A stretch of 64,000 nucleotides of DNA from Amylostereum areolatum (Eukaryota > Basidiomycota > Agaricomycetes > Russulales > Stereaceae). Numbering within the stretch: the stretch's first letter is position 1; every line of letters begins with the position of its first letter. The notes below the pieces were generated by a model. It made no database searches. It was not told where the DNA came from and worked only from the letters and a program-made list of their open reading frames with translations. Where the stretch lies: the NCBI GenBank assembly GCA_012932865.1, contig SAXG01000049.1, forward strand, positions 287,984 to 351,983, read 5' to 3'. Position numbers and translations under genes: made by a program. Shown here piece after piece: positions 34,125 to 44,841 of the stretch.

Positions 34125-34907
34125 TCTCAGAACTCTTTTACTCCGATCCAGCCACGCTCGACGCGAAATTTCGCGGGCAATGCTATGGGGTGCTCTAGTG
34201 AAGGCTGATCCTATCTCAAGCCACAATCTTTATCTTATGCAACTGCCGGATTTCTTGTCTAGTTCAACATCATGACATATTTGAGAAGCGGTGGATGCCA
34301 AAAGCAATGCACACCGCATTGTGCGGCATGTGTTTGATCCTCAGGAACCATTCCGCACACCAGTGAATAATTGGAGGAGGTTGGAGTGGAAACAGAGTCC
34401 GACAATGAGCAGCTTCAAGTTGAAGAACTGGAGAGAATGCTCATTACTTCATTTTCCCGAGGTGATTCTGTATAGCTACTGTACATATATACTACTATCA
34501 TCATTGTGATATTCTGTAAATATTTTCAGAGCTTCATGTTGTACATACTGGACTGTACACGGCGTCGCCATCTTTGAGCTGGGATTTGGGCGCGTCGAGG
34601 TCACGTGACCGTCACGACTGCGCACCGCCGTTGCCCGTGGCCATTGCTTATGGGCGACGGAGGTCGACGGCCACAACTCGCTCCCAAGTCCCGACGGTGA
34701 CGATCTCCACTTTGACCGAAGCTTCTCGGGCTCCACCACTCTATTGGAAGGCGGACACGCTCCCCAAGGGCCGCTCCGTTTCAAACTTGGCAACGAGGAC
34801 GGAAGAGGTGATGTCATCCCATGTCATCGACGGCGACAGCGGTCAAGGGCTGGAGGGCTCGCCAGGTGCGTCATCCATTACCGCCCCACATTTCTTTTTT
34901 GGAGCGG

Positions 34908-34915
34908 TATATATA
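34908..34915 (+). promoter_or_regulatory. putative TATA box of the small membrane-protein gene
   Basis: TATATATA, embedded in the palindrome gcggtatatataccaccgc, lies ~116 bp upstream of the ATG at 35031 and is followed by a C/T- and CA-rich leader. The position and context fit a strong promoter. Confidence 0.5.
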
Positions 34916-35030
34916 CCACCGCGCATGGAAGGAAAAGTCTCATAAACCTACCTACCCTCCCTCACTCACCTGCTCAAGCAACCACACATACAATCTCCCA
35001 CCTTCACGACCTCACCGAGACATCATCATC

Positions 35031-35372
35031 ATGGTACGCGTTTCGACTACTGAACAGGTTCGCGAAAGCTGAACCACTTTTTTCCACAGGGCTCCATCGT
35101 TTCTGCCATCGGCGGCGCAATTAACGCCATAGTCTCTGCCATTGCTGGCATCATCATGACCATTATCAATGTCATCGTCACGGTGCGCACACATGTTACT
35201 GCTCCTTTGATGCGTTTACTCATTGTATGTTCAGATCATCGTAACCATATTCGACGTCATTCTCGACATTATCTGCTGTCGCTGCTTCTCGGGCAGGCGT
35301 CGTGCCGGTCGTCGCTCAGGTCGATACGGATGGGGAGGAGGAGGACGCAGTACGAGGACGGCAGCTTACTGA
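35031..35372 (+). CDS. small hydrophobic membrane protein with Gly/Arg-rich tail
   Basis: The model is join(35031..35033, 35090..35182, 35235..35372), 77 aa. Exon 1 is the ATG alone, followed directly by GTACGC. Exon 2 reads GSIVSAIGGAINAIVSAI and continues as one long hydrophobic helix. Exon 3 adds IIVTIFDVILDIICCRCF and a basic/glycine tail (GRRRAGRRSGRYGWGGGG). Short proteins of this design are recurrent in mushroom genomes and remain uncharacterised. A membrane-embedded hairpin or helix with a cytosolic basic tail is inferred. It is too short and too split for ordinary gene finders, but the three exons and phases are clean and a TATA box sits upstream. Confidence 0.8.
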
Positions 35373-35491
35373 GCAGGCCTTCTTCGTCACTAAAGAGAGT
35401 TGTTTGCTCTCGGTCTGAGGATTGGCTTCATACCCCTTACCCACGCGATACTTCCGCCAGCTTCCGCTTGCTGCTCTCCGACGATGTTTAG

Positions 35492-35860
35492 TTAGTACAA
35501 TTGCCTGTCTGACCACCTGTATATCCCTGTATCCATATCTTTTTTTATGACTTCCCAATCGCTCGGCGAACGCGGCAAATTGATCATTTCATCCGTCCAC
35601 AATTTCAACCGCGCTGTCCATAAGGCTTCCCCTTCTGCTCTATGCCACTGCGCAGCCCGTCTGAGTTTGGGGATGGACCGGATGGATACGCGCGCCCAGT
35701 GGTTGCCTCCGAAGGGAAACGCCATACCAGGTTGAGCGAGCAGATCCGGCTGGATGGTCCCGAGTTTGGCGCGCAGGGAGGCGTGGTGTGGTATTTCTGC
35801 ACTGTGGCCTAGAGGACCGCGGCGGTAAGAAGGAGTTGTTGGCCCATAGAAATGAGCCAT
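35492..35860 (-). CDS. uncharacterised 122-aa protein
   Basis: Single open frame from the ATG at 35860 to a stop at 35492. The composition is ordinary, with several Trp and His residues (MAFPFGGNHWARVSIRSI, and LWTDEMINLPRSPSDWEVI). There is no signal peptide, membrane helix or recognised motif. It could have an upstream exon: the region 35860-36010 on the same strand is open in another frame. It is convergent with the small membrane-protein gene. Confidence 0.4.
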   Translation of the reverse strand: MAHFYGPTTPSYRRGPLGHSAEIPHHASLRAKLGTIQPDLLAQPGMAFPFGGNHWARVSIRSIPKLRRAAQWHRAEGEALWTARLKLWTDEMINLPRSPSDWEVIKKDMDTGIYRWSDRQLY

Positions 35861-36039
35861 CCAGCACAGGCGACAAGGTGGGAGCGAAGCATGAAGAGAC
35901 TAAGGAGATTGGTAGAGGCGGGGTCAAGGGTGGCGGTTGCGCCTCCGAATTTGGAGGGGATGAGTGTCGAAAGGTAACAAAGTGCATACTGTGAGACGTG
36001 GCTTCAGTCATTTAACAATCGGACAATGGCGAGGAACAG

Positions 36040-36354
36040 TCACTCATGGAAAATTGACGTTGAACACTCCATCGCCACGCGTCGGCCAGCCCTATATGGT
36101 GTGAACGCAACCTCCATGTGTTCGAGGCGACCTTCGGCTCCATTACGCGACACGCCGTCTGTCCAAGCGTTGTGACACGCGATCCACGTGCTTGAGGATG
36201 GCGTCGCCTGCTCGCTCAACAAGGCTAGGGTCGATCTCAGGCCGGGCATGCTTGGGATCACAATGTCGACGAGTTCCGGGAGAAGGGCGAAGAACAAAAG
36301 CGAGCTGGCTGGCTTTGAGTTATGAGAGTCCTCGAGCAACGAGAGGTAGGACAT
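36040..36354 (-). CDS. possible small protein (104 aa), weak evidence
   Basis: Open frame from the ATG at 36354. It begins MSYLSLLEDSHNSKPASSL, then has a hydrophobic LLFFALLPELVDIVIP segment. No homology, no paired splice sites and no conserved neighbour support it. It may be a first exon of something longer or a chance frame. Confidence 0.25.
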   Translation of the reverse strand: MSYLSLLEDSHNSKPASSLLFFALLPELVDIVIPSMPGLRSTLALLSEQATPSSSTWIACHNAWTDGVSRNGAEGRLEHMEVAFTPYRAGRRVAMECSTSIFHE

Positions 36355-36528
36355 TTCAAGGATACAAGTGAGCGGACTCGGAGATGGAAGAAACGAAGTG
36401 TATGCGTCATTAGGGGATCATAGTTCGGTTTGGTGGCCGATCCTACGAATGGCCGTTGAACGAGACCTGAAGAGGGAAAAAGTGGACACCCAGGTCAGAC
36501 TTTTCGAGGTGCAGAAGGATCAGGAGGA

Positions 36529-37285
36529 TTATATATATACCTTCAGCGACCTGCTACTTACATGGTCCCAAAATCCGACATGAACCATGGGTGGAGGAGG
36601 CCGGCCACGGAGCGGTTCTCTCTGGTTGTTTCTTCGCTCCCCGCCCCCCGCCCATTGTTCGCCTGGTCTTTTGCGGTTGATAGCGTCCAAGTTGGCGATT
36701 TCGCTGTCCTCATATGAGAAGACGGAATGCTCGATGGTGCCGGCGCGGGTATGCGTGAACGTAATGGCAGCAGTGCGTGGGATGTAAAAATCTACAGAAT
36801 AACACAACAACGCATAAGAAATTTAAACGAGGAGAGATGATGGGGGCGGCATGCGCACCTTTCATCGCTAAGGTGCTCGAGAAAGCTCGTGTCGGTGATA
36901 GGGAGTCTGCGCCGTCACCTGGTAGTTCTAACTTGAGGCGATGGCATTGGGACTGCTGACACCGAGAGCGGAGAGGGTAACAGTGGTCCGTAGTATCGCT
37001 AAATAATCGAGAGTCTTGGCGTGAACTCGAACGAACAGGACCAGGAATGAACATACTTGTGCAACCCGCGCGGATAGAGGTAGATATGGTTGTGCAAGGT
37101 TGTGCACGACGTTGCCCTACAGGTTTGGACTCTATTTGCGCCTTCCTTGATGGTGCCAGCAACGGAGAACGTGCCATGCGGGGTGGCAGTCCGAAGAGGT
37201 GATTCAAGGTAGATAGTCTTGTCTTCAGGTTGAAGGAGTCGTCCGAGAAATCATCGCGGAGGAGTGCGTCGTTTGCCAGGATCAA
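36529..37285 (-). CDS. uncharacterised gene with a 9-nt micro-exon
   Basis: The 3' exons are well supported: 36529..36791, 36859..36867 (9 nt), 36919..36998, and an exon ending at 37057, all GT-AG with closing phases. They encode ESPLRTATPHGTFSVAGTI, then TLHNHIYLYPRGLHN, then a Cys/His-rich DHCYPLRSRCQQSQCH, then MKDFYIPRTAAITFTHTRA and a Pro/Arg-rich tail. Near 37210-37235 the frame upstream (NDALLRDDFSDDSFNLK) and the frame downstream (KTIYLESPLR) differ without a possible intron, so a frameshift or sequence error is likely. The 5' end is unresolved and may extend to ~37660. No family recognised. Confidence 0.45.
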
Positions 37286-37790
37286 CAGACTACTTTGCAG
37301 CGGGGAGTAAGCGAGGCAAAAGCAGGAAGAGAAGATGACGATTTTAGTTTGCTATCTTTCCGCCTGTGGGGTAGGTCTTTGAGTGCGAGTGCTTTGCGTG
37401 TCTGCTGGGCGATCATGGCAGTCCCTGCGTGGAAGAACATCCAACGAATCAGCGTTCGCGACGAATTCTGCTGAGTCTGCCGAGCCCGGCGGAAGCCGTA
37501 CCGGTAGTCTCCTAAAGCAGACGTCGATGGAGTCAACCCTCGTACCTCGGGATCCTACGTACCGGTACGTGCCCAAGTCCGCGGCGGGAGCATTCTTCAA
37601 CTTCGACTTCAATGGCGGTTTTGGTGAACGACTTACAATCTCAAAAGGCGAGCACCTGTGCGTCACAACGGGTGATGCGCTGAATATGGTGCTTTCTGTG
37701 GAGGTACTCTGGTGGCCAGAAAATCGAGACTCCTTGTTTCCGCTGGTCGCACTCAGGGTTCATACGGTATGGTACGAGTTTATGCCTTGA

Positions 37791-39450
37791 TTATTCATGG
37801 CGGGAAGTCCACGTACTACTCTGACACAGTTTGACGGTCCCTCTTCGCTCTGCATCTGGTTTTTTTTCGTCCACATCGTGACCAAACTTGAACGCGTCAT
37901 TTTCGATCGAGACTAATCGAGTGTCGCTCTACGGATAGTCCTGTTCTGCCTGTCAGTCCTACCAGGTTCCGCCGAGATAAGCATACTCACTTGACACAGT
38001 GCTACACGACTCTGAAGATCGGAAAAAATGTTTGCGCCTGAACCGACCAACTAAAGACTGATGACGATTGGAATATCCGGGACAGATTCCAAGACACTGC
38101 CATTTTCAAGATGTATTTCGGTCGTCCTGGACCAACCTTCGGAGTAGGCTTGCTCCCTACTACGTACGTTTCTCTTACTCTCGTATCATCTCGAATCTCC
38201 TAACCTAGCCATGACATTCCAGGCGTTTTACCAACTCAGCAAACGTCTGATTTTAATGTACGGACCCGCCCACCGTCTGAACAAATCTGTGTCAGTATGT
38301 GATTTTCCGACGCAACACTTTCTGATCAGAAATTATAGACAGCACTTCCCCAAGGCTCAGGCTCGTGTCGTCCGTTTAGAATTTCTCCGCTGTGCGCTAT
38401 ACGGGCAAATGTTCAGTGCAATACCGGGTTCAAGATTGCTCACAACCAGCAGAGTGGTGTTTGGATGTTTGACTTTGAACCCTTGGCCAGTTTACAGTGC
38501 ACTTGGTTTTGTCGTTTCGTCACCTTCAGTTCTACCAGGAAACTAACAGAGGACACAGAAGTAGTGATCATCGGACGTCTTAGCTGACTGACTGAGTTGG
38601 ACGGCGACTGACTTCCCAGTCACAGATCTACGTCGAATCAGCGAGTCTTAACGTAGAGATTATCACGATCGGTGACCCCTGGTGACCCCAACACAGGACA
38701 CGCGTGGGATCGCATGTTCCTGGGATCTTGTGTGTCCAAGTGGGCTCCGGCGGTAGACCCTGTAATCCGAGTCGTGTTCACGCCCCCGGGTGGGGGTGAT
38801 CCATCGAGATTCGACGCGCTGTACGGTAGTAAACACTCTTCAGCTGAGTAGCATCAGTTGACTAGTTGCATCCGGCTGTGTAACTGGTTGCATCTGATCT
38901 GTCTCCCTCCCCAGGCACATCAAACCCCTATTTCATTTCAGAGCTTCAAGCTTCAGTACTTATCATTTCACATTACGTTTCATTCAAGACCTGCACTACA
39001 TATATCCCAAGTAAGTATAAGTCCAATTACTCCCCTTGTCCGTCGCCGCCCGTCGCGCGCCGCCCCCCAATTACTCCCCTTGTCCGTTGCCGCCCGTCGC
39101 GCGCCGCCCCTCTCGACCCCGCCCCTCTCGACGCCCCTTCGTGCCCCTCCTCCTGCGCCGCCAGTCCCGCCCGCCTTCTCGCGCACCCCTCGTCGGCCCC
39201 CGCCGTCGCGCCGTTGCGTCTCGACCCCCGCTCGTCGCCCACGCCCCGTCGTCACGTGCTCGCACTCGTCGTGCGCCGTGCGCCCCCTCCTCCCGCGCCG
39301 TTGACGCCCCCACGTAGTACGCGGCCGCCACTGTCCCGCCGTGCGGCGCACGCCGGGACCATGACGGCCGCGTGAGGGGACCGGCGGCATCCACAAGCAA
39401 GTCAGATGGTCGTGCGCCGTGCGCCGGTAGGGTACATGTAACATACTATA
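37791..39450. other. intergenic region with short repeats and a GC-rich block
   Basis: No supported gene. It holds a dispersed element related to one at 62.2 kb (listed separately). At about 39023-39110 the 46 bp unit ccaattactccccttgtccgt.gccgcccgtcgcgcgccgcccc occurs twice. The long frames at 38858-39444 are translations of that C/G-rich block. Confidence 0.5.
38864..38925. repeat. dispersed ~60 bp repeat shared with 62187-62245 (inverted)
   Basis: This stretch (gttgcatccggctgt...ggttgcatctgatctgtctccctccccaggcac) matches the reverse complement of 62187-62245 with only a few differences. It is unlikely to be chance, and neither copy lies in a recognised gene. It could be the body of a short interspersed element. 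Confidence 0.6.
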
Positions 39451-40209
39451 TTACAAACGTCTATCGAACGGCGGCACTCCCGTCACATGCTCGTCGACCG
39501 CGAGTACGCCAAACCATCCATGCCCGCCGGGGATCGACGGCGCGAAAAACTCCATGGGCGCGAGATCCCGGTCGAAGTTGGAGCGGCATGGGCAGAGCGT
39601 CTCCATCTCTCGCAGTTCCTCGGCGACGATGGGGAGCCTCTGTCGCCACCATCGATCACCCAGAGTATGCGCACGTACCATGCCTGGCTCGGCACTCTCA
39701 CTTGGATACGTCCATAGCCCCTGCGCCTCAATTTCCTCTTGCGCGCCTCGAGGCCAAACCATATGGCCTAGCGTGCCGTCTCCGTCGCCCAGCAACTGGA
39801 AAGGCTCCCACAGCCAACGGTCGAACCCCCACGGGCGACGCGCGGGACCCTCGGGTTCCCGGTATTCGTCATGATCGCGAGGTATCGGCGGGCCCGACAG
39901 GAGCTTCAACCCCGACACGAAGATGTGCGGCAGACACACGTCGTAGCCGCACTCAACAGCGTCCGACAACCCGTCTAACAAACGGTGCAGCAGGGAAGCG
40001 GTGTCGTCGTCTTCGAACTGCAGGCGCTTCGCCGGGTGAACCAACTCGACGCGGGAGAGCCTCGGGACTTGCCCCAGCGAGAGGAGCGACGGCAGGCCCT
40101 CGGCCAAATCGTCGGCTGCGCGATGGGCAGCAATGAGGGTCACAGGTGAGAAGCGGCCGGCGTAGAGGCGCCCCACGCGCGTGCTGCTCGCGGACGTTGC
40201 CTGGACCAC
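39451..40209 (-). pseudogene. 3' half of an F-box gene split by a retrotransposon
   Basis: This minus-strand frame reads VVQATSASSTRVGRLYAG onward and ends at 39451. It has no start of its own: the apparent Met upstream lies inside the LTR. Removing the element 40210-47725 and one copy of the ACCAC duplication joins it in frame to the F-box half at 47726-48912, giving 1941 nt (646 codons plus stop). The C-terminal half is Trp/Pro-rich (RRPWGFDRWLWEPFQLLG) with no further domain recognised. With the insertion present the encoded protein would be truncated. Confidence 0.85.
40205..40209. repeat. 5 bp target-site duplication of the LTR element, left copy
   Basis: ACCAC abuts the left LTR and is repeated at 47726-47730 right of the other LTR. 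Five bases is the normal size for Ty3/gypsy integrases. Confidence 0.9.
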
Positions 40210-40667
40210 TGTCAGCAACGACTAGTGCGACAGCACCAAGTTACGACACAGCTGACTAGAAGATGAGGACGACAGAGGGGAGCCGATCAGACACGGCGAC
40301 AGACGAGGGAAAGCAAGCAAAGTCGGTAGAATTGACTAGCTCGAGATAAGGAATATGTACAGCGAGAGCGAGCCTTATATACACAAGAGGAGAGAGACTT
40401 AGGTAAGCAACCAATACACGGCGATCAGTAAGCAGACCAAGTATAAGTAAGCAGTCGTATGTAAAAGAGCACAGCATGAGTCAGTATCGTACAGCATGAG
40501 TCAAGAGGAAGGAGTCAGACCCGGACCGAGATGAGTCACGTGGGTCCGGGCGGGATATAGATGAGCCGGGTCCGGGCCAAGGTGGAGCCGGACCGGTGAT
40601 AAGTTGATAAGTCCTAAAGCGTGTAACCGATGTAAAGTAAAAAGAAAATTATAGACCGTTCATGACA
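40210..40667 (-). repeat. 3' LTR
   Basis: 458 bp, same sequence as 47268-47725 as far as I can read (both contain the same 73-codon open frame). In sense orientation it carries a TATATAA box at 40381-40375. The pol stop codon lies in its first eight bases. Confidence 0.95.
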
Positions 40668-43600
40668 TCACCCCTTCCTTAGATTCGACGTCCTCGTCGT
40701 AATCAGATCCAGTTTCTTCCTCCAACAGGAGTTCCCAACGATTAAGGCGTGCAGGTTTCGGGGCACCCAGATGTTCACGGTGGAAGTCGTCAATGCGTTT
40801 CTTGGCATTCTGGAGATTGGTGAGAGGCTCCCAAGTATTGTCATTGTCTGGGTAGCCTTTCCATTTGACGAGGTACTTGAAGCCGCGACCAACCTTCTTG
40901 GAGTCTATAATTTTTTCGACCTCATAGACTTCCTCTCCTTGGACTAACTCTGGCGGTGGAGGTGTAGGTGCTTTCTGATTGTCAAAGGCGGGACCGTTGT
41001 GTGGAGATAGGAGGGACTCGTTGAAGACCGGATGTTTTCGTGACCAGGATGTAGGGAGGCGAAGCTTGTAAGCCGATGCTCCGACTTTCTCCAGGATTTC
41101 GAAAGGACCAAAGCGCTTGTCATCTAGCTTTTGCATAGGACGTGCCGTTTTGATTACGGTTTGGCCATCTCTGGTCTTGGCTTCCAGCCAGACGAAGTCG
41201 CCAATTTTGTAATCTATTGGTTCGTCCTTCTTGCGATCGTAAAAGCGCTTTTGATCGTCCTGTGCTGCCTTTAGTGCAGAGCGGGCTTCCTCATAGATGT
41301 CTCGCATGCGTTGTGCAAACTCGTTCGCCGATGGGTTGTCTGTTCCACGTCGAGGGTTTGTTCCCAGGTAGAGTTCCCGACCATAGTTGGCAAAGTTGGG
41401 AGACATCCCAATCGAACTATGGACCATGTTGTTGAGCGCAGTCATGGCAAGTGGGAGGTAACGTGTCCAATTGTCCTGTCGTTGATTGACGAAGATGCGA
41501 AGGTAGTTCTCCATGGTCATGTTGGAGCGTTCGGTCTGTCCGTCCGTCTGAGGGTGATACGCCGTGGACGGGTTCCCTTCAATGCCTAACAGTTGGAACA
41601 ATGCCGTGGTGAATTTGGAGACAAACACGCTGCCACGGTCGCTGACGATCTTTCTAGGGATTCCATGATGGGGGACCACCTCGCGTAGGTACTCGAAGGC
41701 GAGTTCGTCCTCCGTTAGGTCTTTGGTCGTGGCCCAGAATACAACCTGCTTGGTACCCATGCAGTTCACATTGCAGATGGCGTCTTTTCCATCCGAGACT
41801 GGGAGCGGCATGACAAAGTCGATGGATACATGCTCCCAAGGCGCTTGTGGCGGGTCATGTGGGTGGAGTGGAGCGGCAATGCGATCATGTCTAATCTTGG
41901 TACGTTGGCAGGTCTCACATCCTTCAACATATTTCCGGACATCGTCTCTAATGGCAGGCCACCAGTAGTTGCGCGTGATGAGCTCATGGGTCTTGTATCG
42001 TCCTGGATGACCGACAAGCGGGCCGTCATGATGAGCTTGGATGATGTCTGCACGGAGTCCTTTGTCTCTTGGGACATAGAGTCTGTGTTGCCAGGTGATC
42101 GTTCCATCTGCGTGTTCCAGCCATCCCTTCACTTTGAGTGCTAAGGCGCGTTCTACTGTATGGTCTCGGAGTAAGGTAGCCTCCTGAATCCGCTCAATGA
42201 AGACATTGTCAGGTCCATTGGTTATAATTCCTGCATGGTTGAGGGCGCGAAAGAGTTCCGGTTTCAGGAGGACAATGTTTTCATTGTCTTTCTCCCCCTT
42301 CTCAAGGCCCGCTAGTCGGGAAATAGCGTCGGGTTTACCCATTGTTTTGCCAGGCTTGTGGAGTAGCGTACAATGATACTCTTGTAGCTCCGTTAACCAT
42401 CGTGCTTGTCTCTGATTTAGCTTCTGCGCCTTGCGGAAGTACGTGAGATTGCGATGATCCGACCAGATTTCAAACTCCTGTCGTGCTCCCATGAGGTATT
42501 GTCTCCATTCCTCTAGCGCCGTCATGATAGCCAGTAATTCCTTGTCATAAATCTCATAGTTCCTCTCAGCTTCGCTGAGGGACTTTGAGAGGAAGGCGAC
42601 CGGGTGCCATTTGCCATTGTCCTGTTGTTGCGAAAGTACCGCACCCGTGGCATAATCAGAGGAGTCCGCCTCGACACGGAACTGCCCATCGTTTGTAGGG
42701 ATTGCTAGAACTGGCTGCGATGTTATACGTCGCTTGAGTTCCTCAAAAGCCTCCTGCTGTGGAGTGTCCCAGACCCATTCCGTCTTCCCAGTGAGTTTAG
42801 TCATTGGGTGAGCAATGCCGCTGAAGTCCTTGATAAAGCGACGGTAGAAGTTGCAAAAGCCCAAAAACGATTGAAGTTGTTTCTTCGTTTTGGGGGCTGG
42901 CCAATTGGTGATTGCCGCGACCTTTGCTGGATCCATGCGAACCCTTCCTCCGCCGACAATCATGCCCAGGTATTCGATTTCTGCCTTCTCAAACTCGCAC
43001 TTTTCTGGCTTCAGATAGAGTTTATTTTCTCGCAGGATCCGGAGGACCTCCTTGACTATTCGACGATGTTCTTCTAGCGTATGCGTGAAGATGAGGATGT
43101 CGTCCAAATAGACGACCACGACTCCTTGGTGGATCAAGTCTTTGAACAGGTCGTTCATCATAGCTTGGAACGTAGACGGGGAGTTGGTGAGTCCAAAGAA
43201 CATAACCGTAGGCTCGTAGAGACCTTTGTTCGTGCGGAATGCAGCTTTCCATTCGTCCCCTTCTTTAATCCGAACATTGTTGTACCCCCATCGGACATCG
43301 AGCTTGGTAAAGTGCCGTGCTCCCTTAAGCTTGTCAACCAACTCTTGGATGAGCGGGAGCGGGTAACGGTTCTTTATCGTCATCTCATTGAGCTTTCGAT
43401 AGTCCTGCACAGGACGTAGCGAGCCGTCTTTTTTCTTGATGAAGAAGAATGGGGAGGCCATGGGTGATTTGGACGGTTGGATCCGGCCAGATCTCAGGTT
43501 CTCTTCCAAAAAGGCGTCCAGTTGCTTCTGCTCGTCCAATGTGAGGGGGTAAACTTTGCAATCGACCGGTTTGAAGTTAGGAGTGAGCTCAATGGCGTGG

Positions 43601-44841
43601 TCCCATGGGCGTCGCTCAGGGAGCTTGTCGAAGTCGTCTTTGTCAAAGATGTCCTTGAATTCGTGGTACGCCGTTGGGACTCGCTCAGAGAAGGTCTGTT
43701 CCTTTTTCTTAGCGTGCTCTTCAATTGCAATGTCCGATGCATGGGTCCGGATGTGGTATGTCGCTTTGTAGCCATCCCAGTCGAAAGCAAACAGCTGCTC
43801 GTCCTTTTCCATGTGGACTGGCTCTTCCTCCTCCTCTTCATCATCATCGATATTGAGGAGGGGAGGGGGACGAGAGCAGCTGATAGGGCATCGGTCGAAT
43901 TCAATTGACCCGGATTTCCAGTCGATGTGAGGGTTGTGCTTCTTTAGCCACTCATGTCCAATGAAAAGGTCCGTATCTCCTAGATTGGAGACCGCCAGGT
44001 CAATGTTTTCTTCATGGTCTTGAATATTTAGGCGAAGTGTGACATATTCCGTGATGGGACCTCCTGTGTTGAGAGTGCCGTCTGCATTTCGTACTGGGAT
44101 TGGGCGAGCAGTCCGCCGCGTGGGGATGTGATTTTCCTGTACAAACTTCGTGTTGATACACGAGCCAGTGCAACCACTGTCCAGGAGTGCGAGAGCTTTG
44201 ACAATGCGCTTGGAACCTACCACCAGTTGTGTGGGAATGACCGTTTGTTCCTTGGCGCTGGAGGAGCGTATGAACTGCATAGGAGTGGCGAGCTCTAGTA
44301 GAGCTTGACATGCTAACTCGTCTCCCATGCCAGTTATTTCCCTGATGGCTTCATAAGTAGCCTCGTCACGGCGTCGGTGGTGTGTCCAGATGCGAAGGAT
44401 TGCAATCGCACTTTCGGGTTTGTCTTCCCTTAAGCGACGAAGCGTCCATTGAGCCGTTCCAGGTGCCATATAACATGATTTGGGCGCCGTGCCCCTTCCA
44501 TCGCACGGCGTTGTCCCTGACTTCACAGGGTCCATATCCAAAACCGAGTCTGTATCCAAAGCCGTATCCAAAACTGAAGCCGAAACCGATGCCGTATCCA
44601 AAGCCGAAGGCTCACAAATCGAAGCCTGAGTATCTAAAATAACAACGGGACGCGTGCCCGTACCGATAGAGTCCGTAAGAGAAGTCATAATGGGGATATC
44701 CCCCGTAGTAGTACAGTCCGAATCAACCATGCGCATATGTAAACGAGAACCAGGCCACCGTGGCGCAACAAAACCAGACGAGCGAGAAACAGAAACTTGG
44801 GCTTCAGATGCCGTGTACATCGTCAGCCCCCTCAAAAACCC
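40660..44841 (-). CDS. pol polyprotein (PR-RT-RNaseH-IN-chromodomain) of the LTR element
   Basis: The frame has no ATG at its beginning. The first ATG is at 44820, and entry by -1 frameshifting from gag at 44841-44835 is likely. Domains in order, approximate residues: aspartic protease (LLDSGCTGSC, ~215); reverse transcriptase (~430-640, LRPVQDYRKLNEMTIKNRYP and the catalytic VVVYLDDILIF); RNase H (VEADSSDYATGAVLSQ, ~740); integrase with a His2Cys2 finger (VGHPGRYKTH...CETCQRT) and a D,D-35-E core (SIDFVMPLP, IVSDRGSVF, HPQTDGQTERSN); a GPF-type module (RFGPFEILEKVG); and a chromodomain (YEVEKIIDSKKVGRG... YLVKWKGYP ...TWEPL). Chromodomains of this class guide integration by binding histone marks. 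The order and length are typical of fungal chromoviruses and the frame is uninterrupted. Confidence 0.95.
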   Translation of the reverse strand, partial: GFLRGLTMYTASEAQVSVSRSSGFVAPRWPGSRLHMRMVDSDCTTTGDIPIMTSLTDSIGTGTRPVVILDTQASICEPSALDTASVSASVLDTALDTDSVLDMDPVKSGTTPCDGRGTAPKSCYMAPGTAQWTLRRLREDKPESAIAILRIWTHHRRRDEATYEAIREITGMGDELACQALLELATPMQFIRSSSAKEQTVIPTQLVVGSKRIVKALALLDSGCTGSCINTKFVQENHIPTRRTARPIPVRNADGTLNTGGPITEYVTLRLNIQDHEENIDLAVSNLGDTDLFIGHEWLKKHNPHIDWKSGSIEFDRCPISCSRPPPLLNIDDDEEEEEEPVHMEKDEQLFAFDWDGYKATYHIRTHASDIAIEEHAKKKEQTFSERVPTAYHEFKDIFDKDDFDKLPERRPWDHAIELTPNFKPVDCKVYPLTLDEQKQLDAFLEENLRSGRIQPSKSPMASPFFFIKKKDGSLRPVQDYRKLNEMTIKNRYPLPLIQELVDKLKGARHFTKLDVRWGYNNVRIKEGDEWKAAFRTNKGLYEPTVMFFGLTNSPSTFQAMMNDLFKDLIHQGVVVVYLDDILIFTHTLEEHRRIVKEVLRILRENKLYLKPEKCEFEKAEIEYLGMIVGGGRVRMDPAKVAAITNWPAPKTKKQLQSFLGFCNFYRRFIKDFSGIAHPMTKLTGKTEWVWDTPQQEAFEELKRRITSQPVLAIPTNDGQFRVEADSSDYATGAVLSQQQDNGKWHPVAFLSKSLSEAERNYEIYDKELLAIMTALEEWRQYLMGARQEFEIWSDHRNLTYFRKAQKLNQRQARWLTELQEYHCTLLHKPGKTMGKPDAISRLAGLEKGEKDNENIVLLKPELFRALNHAGIITNGPDNVFIERIQEATLLRDHTVERALALKVKGWLEHADGTITWQHRLYVPRDKGLRADIIQAHHDGPLVGHPGRYKTHELITRNYWWPAIRDDVRKYVEGCETCQRTKIRHDRIAAPLHPHDPPQAPWEHVSIDFVMPLPVSDGKDAICNVNCMGTKQVVFWATTKDLTEDELAFEYLREVVPHHGIPRKIVSDRGSVFVSKFTTALFQLLGIEGNPSTAYHPQTDGQTERSNMTMENYLRIFVNQRQDNWTRYLPLAMTALNNMVHSSIGMSPNFANYGRELYLGTNPRRGTDNPSANEFAQRMRDIYEEARSALKAAQDDQKRFYDRKKDEPIDYKIGDFVWLEAKTRDGQTVIKTARPMQKLDDKRFGPFEILEKVGASAYKLRLPTSWSRKHPVFNESLLSPHNGPAFDNQKAPTPPPPELVQGEEVYEVEKIIDSKKVGRGFKYLVKWKGYPDNDNTWEPLTNLQNAKKRIDDFHREHLGAPKPARLNRWELLLEEETGSDYDEDVESKEGVMS
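40668..40682 (-). other. polypurine tract of the LTR element
   Basis: Immediately before the 3' LTR the sense strand reads AAGGAAGGGGTGA, a purine run in the place expected for plus-strand priming. It overlaps the last codons of pol. Confidence 0.7.

Noticed and set aside
40210..40667. Separate 73-codon genes inside the LTRs
   Set aside because: The identical frame occurs in both LTRs and overlaps the element's promoter. There is no evidence that it is translated.
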